Positions 16,091 to 24,172 of a DNA stretch of 24,502 nucleotides are shown here, one piece after another. The notes beneath the pieces were generated by a model. The model was given only the letters and a program-made list of their open reading frames with translations, made no database searches and had not been told where the DNA came from. The DNA comes from Desulfobacteraceae bacterium (GTDB lineage Bacteria; Desulfobacterota; Desulfobacteria; Desulfobacterales; JAABPS01): positions 1 to 24,502 of the forward strand of contig JAABPS010000001.1 of NCBI GenBank assembly GCA_011391835.1, in the 5' to 3' direction. Numbering within the stretch: position 1 is the first letter of the stretch; each line of letters begins with the position of its first letter. A program made the position numbers and the translations under genes.

Positions 16091-17743
16091 ATGGAAATAG
16101 AAGCAGATTTTTTTGTCATCGGCAGCGGCATTGCAGGATTGAGTTTCGCTCTTAAGGTGGCTGATGCTGGCACAGTTGTCATGGTGACGAAAAAGGAAGC
16201 CATTGAAAGCAATACCAACCTGGCACAGGGGGGAATCGCAACAGTTTTCAGCAGTCTTGATTCCTTTAACCTTCATATCCAGGATACGCTTGCCGCTGGT
16301 GACGGGCTCTGCAACCGCGATGTGGTAGAGATGGTGGTAAAGGATGGTCCGGACAGAATCCGGGAATTAATCGAATTAGGGGTAACATTTAATGTAAAAG
16401 CGGAAAAGGATACCTGTAGCGTATCTGTTCCTGATAGTATGGAGTTTGATCTCGGACGCGAGGGGGGGCACTCCCAAAACCGCATTGTCCATGCACATGA
16501 TATGACAGGAAAAGAGGTGGAGAGTGTTCTGTTAAATCGGGTTAAAAATCACCCGAATATCAGCCTCTTAGAAAATCATCTAGCCATTGATCTGATCACC
16601 GTTTCAACCCGTCTAAAAAGCGAACAGATTACAACCACCCATGAGCATTACTGTTACGGAGCGTACGTTTTAGACAGGGAATTAAACAAAGTGAAAACGA
16701 TCCGCGCCAAGATAACGCTCCTGGCAACTGGTGGTGCGGGGAAGGTGTATTTATACACCAGCAATCCGGATATTGCCACAGGCGATGGTATCGCGATGGC
16801 CTACAGGGCCGGTGCGAGTGTGGCCAATCTTGAGTTTGTTCAATTTCATCCCACGTGCCTGTATCATCCGGATGCCAAAAATTTCCTTATTTCCGAAGCA
16901 GTTCGTGGGGAAGGGGGGATTCTTTTAACTGCCTCCGGACACCGGTTTATGGAGAGATATGACTCTCAGAAGGATCTGGCATGCAGAGATGTTGTTGCAC
17001 GTGCTATTGATACAGAGCTGAAAAAAAGCGGCGATGATTCAGTCTATTTGGATATATCCCATAAGGATTCTGATTTTATTAAAAAACGTTTTCCGAATCT
17101 GTATGAAAAGTCTTTGGAATACGGTTTTGATATGACCGCTGAACCTCTTCCAGTGGTTCCTGCTGCGCATTACATGTGCGGGGGAGTTGTTACTGATGTG
17201 AAGGGCAGGACAGATATTAACCGGCTGTATGCCATAGGAGAGACGGCCTGTACCGGTTTGCACGGTGCGAACCGGCTTGCAAGTAATTCGCTGCTGGAGG
17301 CGCTTGTGTATGCAGATAAAGCCGCAAAAGCAGCTATCGAGGAAATTCAAACATCAGGAGGGAAGATCGATGTTCCGAATGCATCGGCGTGGGATGACGC
17401 AGGTACAACGGACAGCGATGAACTGGTGACCGTTTCTCAAAACTGGGATGAAATTCGACGATTTATGTGGAACTATGTGGGCATTGTCAGATCCAATAAA
17501 CGGTTGTCCAGAGCAAAGCGTCGAATTGAGCTTATCAGCAGTGAGATCAAAGAGTATTATTGGAATTTTAAAATTGCTCCGGATTTAATAGAGCTTAGAA
17601 ATATTGCCATGGTGTCAGAGTTAATTATTCAATGCGCCTTAAACAGAAAGGAAAGCCGGGGGCTTCATTACAATATCCAGTATCCGGAAAAAGACGATAA
17701 GCAATGGCTTAAGGATTCTATTCTTCGGCAGCCGTCTAAATAG
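16091..17743 (+). CDS. nadB: L-aspartate oxidase
   Basis: The 550-residue flavoenzyme oxidises L-aspartate to iminoaspartate, the first step of de novo NAD synthesis, which quinolinate synthase NadA completes. The FAD-binding GSGIAG is at 11-16, then SNTNLAQGGIATVF, the fumarate-reductase-like block FVQFHPTCLY (H253), EAVRGEGGILL, and the C-terminal FAD block YAIGETACTGLHGANRLASN. Length and motif order fit NadB rather than succinate dehydrogenase. In anaerobes fumarate is the likely electron acceptor. I chose the ATG at 16091 with AAGG about nine bases upstream; an in-frame TTG at 16082 would add three residues and overlaps that site. nadA and nadC are not adjacent in this window. The TauE/SafE gene follows after 64 bases. 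Confidence 0.95.
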   Translation: MEIEADFFVIGSGIAGLSFALKVADAGTVVMVTKKEAIESNTNLAQGGIATVFSSLDSFNLHIQDTLAAGDGLCNRDVVEMVVKDGPDRIRELIELGVTFNVKAEKDTCSVSVPDSMEFDLGREGGHSQNRIVHAHDMTGKEVESVLLNRVKNHPNISLLENHLAIDLITVSTRLKSEQITTTHEHYCYGAYVLDRELNKVKTIRAKITLLATGGAGKVYLYTSNPDIATGDGIAMAYRAGASVANLEFVQFHPTCLYHPDAKNFLISEAVRGEGGILLTASGHRFMERYDSQKDLACRDVVARAIDTELKKSGDDSVYLDISHKDSDFIKKRFPNLYEKSLEYGFDMTAEPLPVVPAAHYMCGGVVTDVKGRTDINRLYAIGETACTGLHGANRLASNSLLEALVYADKAAKAAIEEIQTSGGKIDVPNASAWDDAGTTDSDELVTVSQNWDEIRRFMWNYVGIVRSNKRLSRAKRRIELISSEIKEYYWNFKIAPDLIELRNIAMVSELIIQCALNRKESRGLHYNIQYPEKDDKQWLKDSILRQPSK

Positions 17744-17807
17744 CCCTCGTACGGATCTATGAAGTATTTTTTACTTTTTAACCCTTACACTGACTGAAGG
17801 GAGTCAA

Positions 17808-18719
17808 ATGTATTTTGAGGTGTCTGGCGTTCAGGTATTTCCGGCCATTCCTTTTTTGGTCGCTTTTGTGGCTTCTTTTTTTTCATCCATGGGCGGCCTT
17901 TCAGGCGCATTTCTTCTTTTGCCTTTCCAGGTCAGTGTTCTTGGGTTTACCAGTCCAGCAGTGAGTCCGACAAACCTTGTCTATAATATCGTTGCCATAC
18001 CCAGTGGTGTGTACAGATATATAAAAGAAGGGCGGATGGCGTGGGTTCTTGTAGGTATTATCATTACCGGGACAATTCCCGGCGTGATTATAGGAGCTGT
18101 AGTGCGGATAACATACCTGCCTGATCCGGCAAAATTCAAGTTTTTTGTGGGCTGCGTTCTTCTCTATATTGGATTCAGGCTTGTCCATGATCTGGTGAAA
18201 GGTAAAAATGAAAAATCGATCAAAGATACTGCAACTGAATTAAATCAAGTTCATGGGAAAGGTATTCGAACGGTAAAGTTTTCGATAACCAAAAGTACGT
18301 ATCGATTTTTGGATGAAGATTTTACGTTTAATACAATGGGTCTGTTTTTTCTTACCTTTGTGGTGGGAATTATAGGGGGTGTATACGGTATTGGCGGCGG
18401 CGCGATTATTGCTCCGTTTCTTGTAACCTTTTACAGGCTGCCGGTATATACCATTGCAGGTGCAGCATTGCTGGGGACACTGGTAACGTCAATTGCTGGG
18501 GTTTTCTTTTACTCCGTCATCGAGGCCTTTTATGGGGATTCGGTGACTATATCGCCAGACTGGATGCTTGGCATGCTTTTTGGCGCAGGGGGATTTGTGG
18601 GGATGTACTGCGGGGCAAGGCTTCAAAAGCATGTATCTGCAAAGATCATTAAGGCAATTCTCGCTGTCCTGATTTTATTTATTTCTGTCCGTTATATTTT
18701 AAATAGATTCCATTTTTAA
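17808..18719 (+). CDS. TauE/SafE family membrane permease
   Basis: This 303-residue membrane protein has about eight hydrophobic segments in two repeats. Each repeat opens with the family's Gly-rich signature: GGLSGAFLLLPF in the first helix pair and GGVYGIGGGAIIAPFLV in the second. A hydrophilic stretch of some 50 residues (around 128-175) separates the halves and is longer than in minimal members. Family members are proposed exporters of sulfite, sulfoacetate or other organosulfur anions. In a sulfur-metabolising host, sulfite or sulfonate export would make sense, but the substrate is inference. AGGGAG stands about five bases before the ATG. It is 64 bases after nadB and converges with epmA, with only nine bases between the two stops. 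Confidence 0.9.
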   Translation: MYFEVSGVQVFPAIPFLVAFVASFFSSMGGLSGAFLLLPFQVSVLGFTSPAVSPTNLVYNIVAIPSGVYRYIKEGRMAWVLVGIIITGTIPGVIIGAVVRITYLPDPAKFKFFVGCVLLYIGFRLVHDLVKGKNEKSIKDTATELNQVHGKGIRTVKFSITKSTYRFLDEDFTFNTMGLFFLTFVVGIIGGVYGIGGGAIIAPFLVTFYRLPVYTIAGAALLGTLVTSIAGVFFYSVIEAFYGDSVTISPDWMLGMLFGAGGFVGMYCGARLQKHVSAKIIKAILAVLILFISVRYILNRFHF

Positions 18720-18728
18720 TCCATGCCA

Positions 18729-19649
18729 TCATAACTCTTCCGGCATGAATGCGATCACATCGTCAATGATGGGCGTATCTGAAAATAGCATGACGAGCCT
18801 GTCCATTCCCAGAGCGTTTCCGGATGCTTCGGGCATATCGTCAAGAGACTGGAGAAATCTTTCCGGCATGGGATACATCTCCTTCCCAGATATTATACGG
18901 GCATTTCGCTCTTCTTCAAATCGTTGTCTTTGTTCAGCAGGATCCGTTATTTCTGAAAAAGCGTTGCATATTTCTATCCCCTGAATATAAAGCTCAAATC
19001 GCTGGGCAAGGGCGGGCTCCCCGGACTTTAGTTTTGAAAAAGCCCTTTGAGACTCAGGATAATCAAAAAGAAATAGCGGCTTTCCTATTCCAAGGTGAGG
19101 TTCTACCTCAAATGCGATGGTTTCATGAAAACAATTTCGGGAAAGGGCATGTTCAAGTGATAGTGTGGCATAGGTATCAAACGCTTCATTGACTGACATT
19201 TTGGGCCATGGATGTGTGAAGTCAATGGGCTTTTCCTGATAGACGATGGAATCACCACAGCCAATGGCTTTACAGGCATATCGTATAAGTTCTTCGCACT
19301 GGTCCATCATTTCAATATAAGAAGTATCAGCAGCATACCATTCCAGCAGAGTAAACTCAGGCAGATGCCTGCTGCCCCGCTCTTTCTTACGAAAGGATTT
19401 ACAGATCTGGAAAATACGGGGATATCCTGCACAGAGAAGTCTTTTCATGCACAGCTCAGGAGATGTTTGTAAGAACCATCCATCCGATGATACGGCATCA
19501 ATGGTGGCTTCCGGTGCGGGCGCGGGAATGCGAAGAGGGGTTTCAACTTCCAAAAAATTTTTCTGGATAAAAAAACTTCGAACTGCCTGAACAATGAGAG
19601 CTCTTAATTTCAGGCGTTGAATAATTTTAGTCTGTCTGTAATTTGCCAT
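18729..19649 (-). CDS. epmA: Elongation factor P--(R)-beta-lysine ligase (EpmA/PoxA/GenX)
   Basis: The 306-residue protein resembles the catalytic core of class II lysyl-tRNA synthetase without the anticodon-binding domain. This is the EpmA architecture, which attaches beta-lysine to a lysine of elongation factor P. Class II motif 2 is FRKKERGSRHLPEFTLLEWY (about 86-105), and motif 3 is GNALGMDRLVMLF with R284. The ETPLRIPAPAPEATIDA block near the N-terminus is typical of EpmA. It is slightly shorter than the E. coli protein (325). EpmB and efp are not in this window. No ribosome-binding site precedes the ATG. It lies 63 bases after the HDAC-like gene, so the three - strand genes may be co-transcribed. 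Confidence 0.92.
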   Translation of the reverse strand: MANYRQTKIIQRLKLRALIVQAVRSFFIQKNFLEVETPLRIPAPAPEATIDAVSSDGWFLQTSPELCMKRLLCAGYPRIFQICKSFRKKERGSRHLPEFTLLEWYAADTSYIEMMDQCEELIRYACKAIGCGDSIVYQEKPIDFTHPWPKMSVNEAFDTYATLSLEHALSRNCFHETIAFEVEPHLGIGKPLFLFDYPESQRAFSKLKSGEPALAQRFELYIQGIEICNAFSEITDPAEQRQRFEEERNARIISGKEMYPMPERFLQSLDDMPEASGNALGMDRLVMLFSDTPIIDDVIAFMPEEL

Positions 19650-19712
19650 AAAAGATTAGGAGAAAAGTTATGGGGTAAAAAATCAAGGAGATCTGGAAAG
19701 AGGTAAGTAAAA

Positions 19713-21026
19713 TTATTTTTTCTCAAGATAGATATCTTCGGTTCTGTCCTGAAGGACAACCATGCCATAGGCGCTTCTGTCTGCTGATTCATACCAAGCA
19801 TAGCCTGTTTCTTTACATTTCGCACATGCTTTTAAGGGGATGTGTATTGCAAGGATATGGTGACCCCTGTCCGATGACGAATCGATGCAAAGCGCTCCGC
19901 CGCAGTCATTGCAGGGCCGGATTTTTTCTTTTTGCTTTTCACTGATGCCGTCCGTATCGTAAAATATGCTGCGCGTGCGCTGATCAAATCCTTCTGTTCG
20001 TTGGATTTGATCCCTTAAAGAATTTCGCCGTTGCCAGTACGAAAGAACGGTTTCACCGATCTTTTCAATAGCCTTGGTAATTTCAGAGGATTGGCGTATT
20101 TTATCCGGATTGTAATCGGGCTCTTTGACCTTGCTGTAATCAATCCCCGCCATGGCAAGGATAATGCCCACATTCACATACGGAAGTGCGCCTTCAATGG
20201 AATACCCGCCTTCAAGTACCGCAATATCGGGCTGGAGGATGGATGTAAGCGCGGCGTATCCTTGGGCGGAAAAATTCATATTGGCCAGCGGATCGGTAAA
20301 ATGATTATCCTGTCCTGCGGAATTAACGATGAGATCCGGCTTGAAATCATCTAAAACCGGTTTAATCACATGTTTCATGACATGTAAAAAGCCCTCTTCA
20401 GAGGTATTGGGGGGGAGCGGGATATTGAGTGTTGTGCCTACGGCATTGGGCCCTCCCAGTTCATTGGTAAATCCGGTGCCAGGGTAGAGGGTTCTGCCGT
20501 CCTGATGTATGGAAATAAACAACGTGTCCGGATCATGCCAGTAGATATCCTGCGTGCCGTCTCCATGATGGCAGTCTGTATCGACAATAGCCACTTTATC
20601 AATTTTATAAGCCCTTCGCAAATATTCAATCATGATGGCTTCGATATTGATATTGCAGAAACCCCGCGAACCATGAACGATTCGCATGGCGTGGTGGCCG
20701 GGCGGACGAACCAGCGCGAATCCGCGTTCAATTTCTTTAGAAAGAACCGCAGAACCAATGGTTTTAGCTCCTCCTGCGCTGATAAAATGAGACTCTGTCG
20801 TGACGTTCCATACATCCGGCACGCAGAAGTGAACCCGCTGGATATCCTTTACCAGAACAAGATCGGGTTTGAATTCGATAATCCCTTCAATGTCAAAAAG
20901 ACCTTCTTCAAAGACCTGGTCCTGAGTATAGAGCAGGCGTTCTTCTCTTTCCGGATGGGTCGGACTGATGGCCCAATCAAACGCAGGAAAAAAGACAAGT
21001 CCGGTTTTATGTCTGGCGCTTAGCAT
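19713..21026 (-). CDS. Histone-deacetylase-fold protein with C-terminal zinc ribbon
   Basis: The 437-residue protein has a class I/II histone deacetylase (arginase-fold) domain over about 1-310. The active site is complete: PPGHHA with H111-H112, the zinc ligands D151 and H153 in VDTDCHHGDG, D240 in SAGQDNH, and the catalytic-type tyrosine in LEGGY. The usual SAGFDAH is altered to SAGQDNH, which may change substrate choice. After a helical linker, C372, C375, C401 and C404 form a CxxC-x25-CxxC zinc ribbon. Bacterial relatives deacetylate acetylpolyamines, acetoin-linked acetyl-CoA synthetase or other acyl-amides; the substrate here is unknown. The start ATG at 21026 has only a weak AAGAGA upstream. 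It follows the hydantoinase-like gene by 46 bases, on the same strand. Confidence 0.9.
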   Translation of the reverse strand: MLSARHKTGLVFFPAFDWAISPTHPEREERLLYTQDQVFEEGLFDIEGIIEFKPDLVLVKDIQRVHFCVPDVWNVTTESHFISAGGAKTIGSAVLSKEIERGFALVRPPGHHAMRIVHGSRGFCNINIEAIMIEYLRRAYKIDKVAIVDTDCHHGDGTQDIYWHDPDTLFISIHQDGRTLYPGTGFTNELGGPNAVGTTLNIPLPPNTSEEGFLHVMKHVIKPVLDDFKPDLIVNSAGQDNHFTDPLANMNFSAQGYAALTSILQPDIAVLEGGYSIEGALPYVNVGIILAMAGIDYSKVKEPDYNPDKIRQSSEITKAIEKIGETVLSYWQRRNSLRDQIQRTEGFDQRTRSIFYDTDGISEKQKEKIRPCNDCGGALCIDSSSDRGHHILAIHIPLKACAKCKETGYAWYESADRSAYGMVVLQDRTEDIYLEKK

Positions 21027-21072
21027 GTTAAAAATCTCTTCGTACGTCTTATGTGCTGACAGTAAATAATGG

Positions 21073-22755
21073 CTACACTAAAAGCATTTCCGCGATATCG
21101 GCATATTCGCTTAAAATACCGGGTTTCACCTGCACTTTGATGCGGATATTTTTTCCTGTGGAATGAAATCCCCGTACCATATTAAATTGCAGATCTTCGA
21201 GTACTTCCAGTTCAAGATCCTCCGGGTTTGCCCCCTTGTGCAGCGCTTTTGCCTTAAGAAGTTCATTGGCTTTTTTTAACGCATCGTCTCGTGTAAAGCT
21301 TCTGTCGATGGATTCATAAAAATTTTCTTCAGGAGAGGAAGCAAATCCCCGTTCTGTGTCTGCGAAAAAAACCACTTCACACGTTGTCCGTGCCAAGGCG
21401 GCCCCGATGGCATTGGCAACTTTCCATTTTGGAACAACGCCAACCGCTATGCCGGAATATTCTTCAATATGTCTGGCAAAATAAGGTGCGGGCCCTCCGA
21501 TAATAAGAATTTGTTTTGGATCGACCTTGTAGCCTTCTTGAAGCTCATGGATGGTGTAAACCGGTTTGCTGTTGATTCGATCGATCATAGCCCGCGCTTC
21601 ACTGATAATCTTTTTGTAGGTAGCATCGAAAATTTTCAAAGCAGCGGTTTGAAGCGGATCACCCAATTGATCGGCAATCTGCTGAATGCCGTTTCTGGCT
21701 TTTTCATTATCTCCGTCTTTAATTAACCCGATAACACACAGTGCATCTGTAGGCGTAGGAGACTGACCTCCATAGGCCATGGCAGAACCTTTTCGATCCG
21801 GACCAATTTTTAAATGACCGTCTTCTACGCGTACAAAACTGTCCCCCCCAATGCCAATGGAATGGGTGTACAGGGAACGAATAAGTGTTTTATAGTAGGA
21901 CAGACTGGTGCCCAGCGGATCCAGGACAGGTACACGGTCAATTAACACAGCCATATCCGTAGTCGTGCCGCCAATATCAAGAACCAGGCAGTCCTGCTGA
22001 ACCGGCGCAAACGGGATAGACCCCATAATGCTGGCTGCGGGTCCGGAAACGATGGTCTGGCCCGGGAAGTCCATGGACGCTTCCAGGCTCATGGTGCCAC
22101 CGTCAGCTTTCAGAATATGGAGGGGAATGTGGAGCCATTTTTGTTCTATGGATTTAATGATGGCATCATAAAATTCCTTATGGATCGGATATACAGCCGC
22201 ATTGAGATAGGTGGTAGAGATGCGGCGGGGAAAGTTGAGGTTGCCTGAAATGCGATGTCCCAGAAATACTTTTTCAAAGTCATCTTTTAAGATTTCATAT
22301 ATTGCCAGCTCGTGGGAAGGGTTCCGGACAGAGAATTTACTGACAACTCCCACATACGGTATGCCGCTTTTTTTGAGTGTTTTTGAGATGGTTTTGATTT
22401 CAGCAGGATCAATGGGTTTGATTTCCCGGCCACGATGGTCAATAGAACCCGAAACAGGAAAATAATGATCATTTGTCCGAAAAAACTCAGGGTCAACACC
22501 CGGACCGCTTGATACGATCATGCCGATGGGTGGAAGATTGTTTTGAACGATGGCATTGGTAGTCAGTGTTGTGCTGAATACAGCGCGGTGAATCTCCTGA
22601 GGTTCAACGCCTTTTGTAATTTTGTTCAGACCCGAAAGAACGCTGCGAAAAAGATTTGAAGCGTCTGTAGGTACCTTGACTTCATTTATCAGACCCTGTT
22701 TCCCCAGGAGAACAACATCCGTGTGCGTACCGCCGACATCAAGGCCGATAATCAT
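21073..22755 (-). CDS. Hydantoinase/oxoprolinase family protein (HyuA-like)
   Basis: This 560-residue protein has two actin-like ATPase signatures: GLDVGGTHTDVVL near the N-terminus (4-16) and DIGGTTTDMAVL from D260. GIGGDSFVRV lies in between the halves' later part. This order matches HyuA/5-oxoprolinase subunit A proteins, which use ATP to open cyclic amides such as hydantoins or 5-oxoproline. It is shorter than typical HyuA (about 680), and no HyuB partner is adjacent, so it may belong to the single-gene branch whose substrate is unknown. I chose the ATG at 22755 because AGGAAA lies about seven bases upstream; a longer frame reaching 22815 lacks one and begins with an unlikely Cys/Trp-rich peptide. 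It is the first gene of the run ending in epmA. Confidence 0.88.
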   Translation of the reverse strand: MIIGLDVGGTHTDVVLLGKQGLINEVKVPTDASNLFRSVLSGLNKITKGVEPQEIHRAVFSTTLTTNAIVQNNLPPIGMIVSSGPGVDPEFFRTNDHYFPVSGSIDHRGREIKPIDPAEIKTISKTLKKSGIPYVGVVSKFSVRNPSHELAIYEILKDDFEKVFLGHRISGNLNFPRRISTTYLNAAVYPIHKEFYDAIIKSIEQKWLHIPLHILKADGGTMSLEASMDFPGQTIVSGPAASIMGSIPFAPVQQDCLVLDIGGTTTDMAVLIDRVPVLDPLGTSLSYYKTLIRSLYTHSIGIGGDSFVRVEDGHLKIGPDRKGSAMAYGGQSPTPTDALCVIGLIKDGDNEKARNGIQQIADQLGDPLQTAALKIFDATYKKIISEARAMIDRINSKPVYTIHELQEGYKVDPKQILIIGGPAPYFARHIEEYSGIAVGVVPKWKVANAIGAALARTTCEVVFFADTERGFASSPEENFYESIDRSFTRDDALKKANELLKAKALHKGANPEDLELEVLEDLQFNMVRGFHSTGKNIRIKVQVKPGILSEYADIAEMLLV

Positions 22756-22941
22756 ACTAATTTCCTGTTGAGGTTCTATGCATATAGTTTGCCGGGCAGC
22801 CCAGCATATTGTCATATATGAATATGTCTAATGAAGAGACGTCATGCTATCCGAATTACAGGGGGTTGTCAATAAATCTCAAGAGTTTTTGGGATGTTCA
22901 TTGGGCTTGCGGATAAGAGAGAAGAATCCAGAGCTGTCGGG

Positions 22942-23298
22942 TTATGAACCGATAATTTTGTTCCTGAACAGAAAAAAGACAGCCCCCATCAGGCAGAGTC
23001 CTGCATAAAAGTAATCCATCGTGAGCTTTTCTTTGATGTAATATATTGAAAAAGGGATGAAAATAAAGAGGGTAATGACTTCCTGCAGGATTTTAAGCTG
23101 GCCAACTGACATGACCTCATGTCCCACACGATTCGCGGGCACTTGGAGTAAATATTCAAACAATGCAATTCCCCAGCTCAGGAGTGCGGCGATGACCCAG
23201 GGTTTATGTGAAAGATTGCGTAAATGCCCATACCATGCAAATGTCATAAATACATTGCTGCAGCAGAGCATAACGGCAGTGATTACAATACGGTTCAC
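22942..23298 (-). CDS. DUF486 / DMT family small membrane protein
   Basis: This 118-residue protein has four predicted membrane helices. It carries the characteristic DUF486 blocks NVFMTFAWYGHLRN, SWGIALFEYLLQVPANRVGH and LKILQEVITLFIFIPFSIYY. The family belongs to the drug/metabolite transporter clan; no substrate is established. It appears to start with GTG at 23298, with AGAGGA some 15 bases upstream, which is far for a ribosome-binding site, so the start is tentative. It lies about 190 bases from the hydantoinase-like gene on the same strand and is probably transcribed alone. Confidence 0.9.
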   Translation of the reverse strand: MNRIVITAVMLCCSNVFMTFAWYGHLRNLSHKPWVIAALLSWGIALFEYLLQVPANRVGHEVMSVGQLKILQEVITLFIFIPFSIYYIKEKLTMDYFYAGLCLMGAVFFLFRNKIIGS

Positions 23299-23394
23299 AG
23301 CGAATTACCACATCCTCTAATGGTCTATAGTTATATCTTATTGAATTAAGGCATGTATTTCAGAAAGCATTCACTACTTGCCAAAATAACAAAA

Positions 23395-23410
23395 GTTCAT
23401 GCCTATGAAC
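23395..23410. repeat. Short perfect inverted repeat (possible operator)
   Basis: GTTCAT at 23395-23400 and ATGAAC at 23405-23410 form a perfect 6-bp inverted repeat around the 4-base GCCT. It lies in the space between the divergent DUF486 and DUF6868-like genes, a location that suits an operator, but no adjacent regulator gene supports this. A chance palindrome is possible. Confidence 0.3.
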
Positions 23411-23584
23411 GCGGGAAATTAAGGCAGAAATAAAAGAAAGTAAAGAAATTTATTTAATTGAATACATTTTTATTAGCTGGTATTAATAACGATAAATCAA
23501 AACATGATGCGCTTGTAAGGATTATGTTTTTAAATTGCTGCCTATACTGCACACAGCAATGTAGAACTGATAAGGAGGTCAGGT

Positions 23585-23869
23585 ATGAAAAAAGACGAAC
23601 AAAATTATTTGCTGGAAAATTTGGCTGGTATTTTTATCCGTTGTTTCTTTCTGGCTTACGCTCTGCTTCTTTTATGGTTTGTTTTCTATTGGGTAGGGGG
23701 AGGCTGGAGTTATAATTTGACTTCACACTGGTTCAAGATAAGTGAACACGAATACGGTTTGATATGCTATTGCGGCATAGCCTTCCTGAAGATTTGCATC
23801 CTTTTATTCTTTTTGTTTCCCTATATCGCGATAAAGCTGGTCTTGCGAAAAAACAAAAAGAGCAATTAG
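23585..23869 (+). CDS. Small two-helix membrane protein (DUF6868-like)
   Basis: This 94-residue protein has two hydrophobic segments: about 14-38 (with ALLLLWFVFYWV) and about 58-86 (GIAFLKICILLFFLFPYIAIKLV). They are joined by a short loop containing HWFKISEHEYGLICY. That loop plus the LF...PY ending resembles the DUF6868 family of small membrane proteins, which have no known function. The ribosome-binding site is strong: AAGGAGG about six bases before the ATG. The basic tail (LRKNKKSN) suggests the C-terminus faces the cytoplasm. It appears to be a single gene; nothing flanking it explains its role. Confidence 0.75.
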   Translation: MKKDEQNYLLENLAGIFIRCFFLAYALLLLWFVFYWVGGGWSYNLTSHWFKISEHEYGLICYCGIAFLKICILLFFLFPYIAIKLVLRKNKKSN

Positions 23870-24172
23870 CATTTGAATGAGCCTGAGTTGGCTTCCGGAT
23901 ATTTGAAAAAGAGATACAAGTGCGCCCAAGCAATTATTGAAACGAAAAGAGCGGTAAGATCTTTATTCTTCAGTAAATATCTGTGTTAAAAGTGAAGACG
24001 GGCCCCACAACTCCGATGTTTCTCTTGGCAAGGCGGGGAACCGGGTATCTATCAATGAGAGCGGGCAGGCGGATTATTATGTTAAGAATTCGAATAAGCT
24101 GGATTTTAACGTTGAGCGTTTAATCACAACCCTATCTTGAACAAATTATACTCAACATAAAAGGATACGTTT
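23870..24172. other. Intergenic gap with a decayed-looking open frame
   Basis: About 300 bases separate the small membrane protein from the enoyl-CoA hydratase. The + strand frame from 23958 to the TGA at 24138-24140 is open for 60 codons. It reads like protein in its later part (for example GKAGNRVSINESGQADYYV) but has no start codon or ribosome-binding site. It may be the end of a lost gene. The hydratase promoter and its AAAAGGA ribosome-binding site lie at the 3' end of the gap. Confidence 0.35.

Noticed and set aside
23458..23715. An 85-codon + strand open frame overlapping the start of the small membrane protein
   Set aside because: It lacks a ribosome-binding site and overlaps a gene with a near-perfect one; its product has no recognisable feature.
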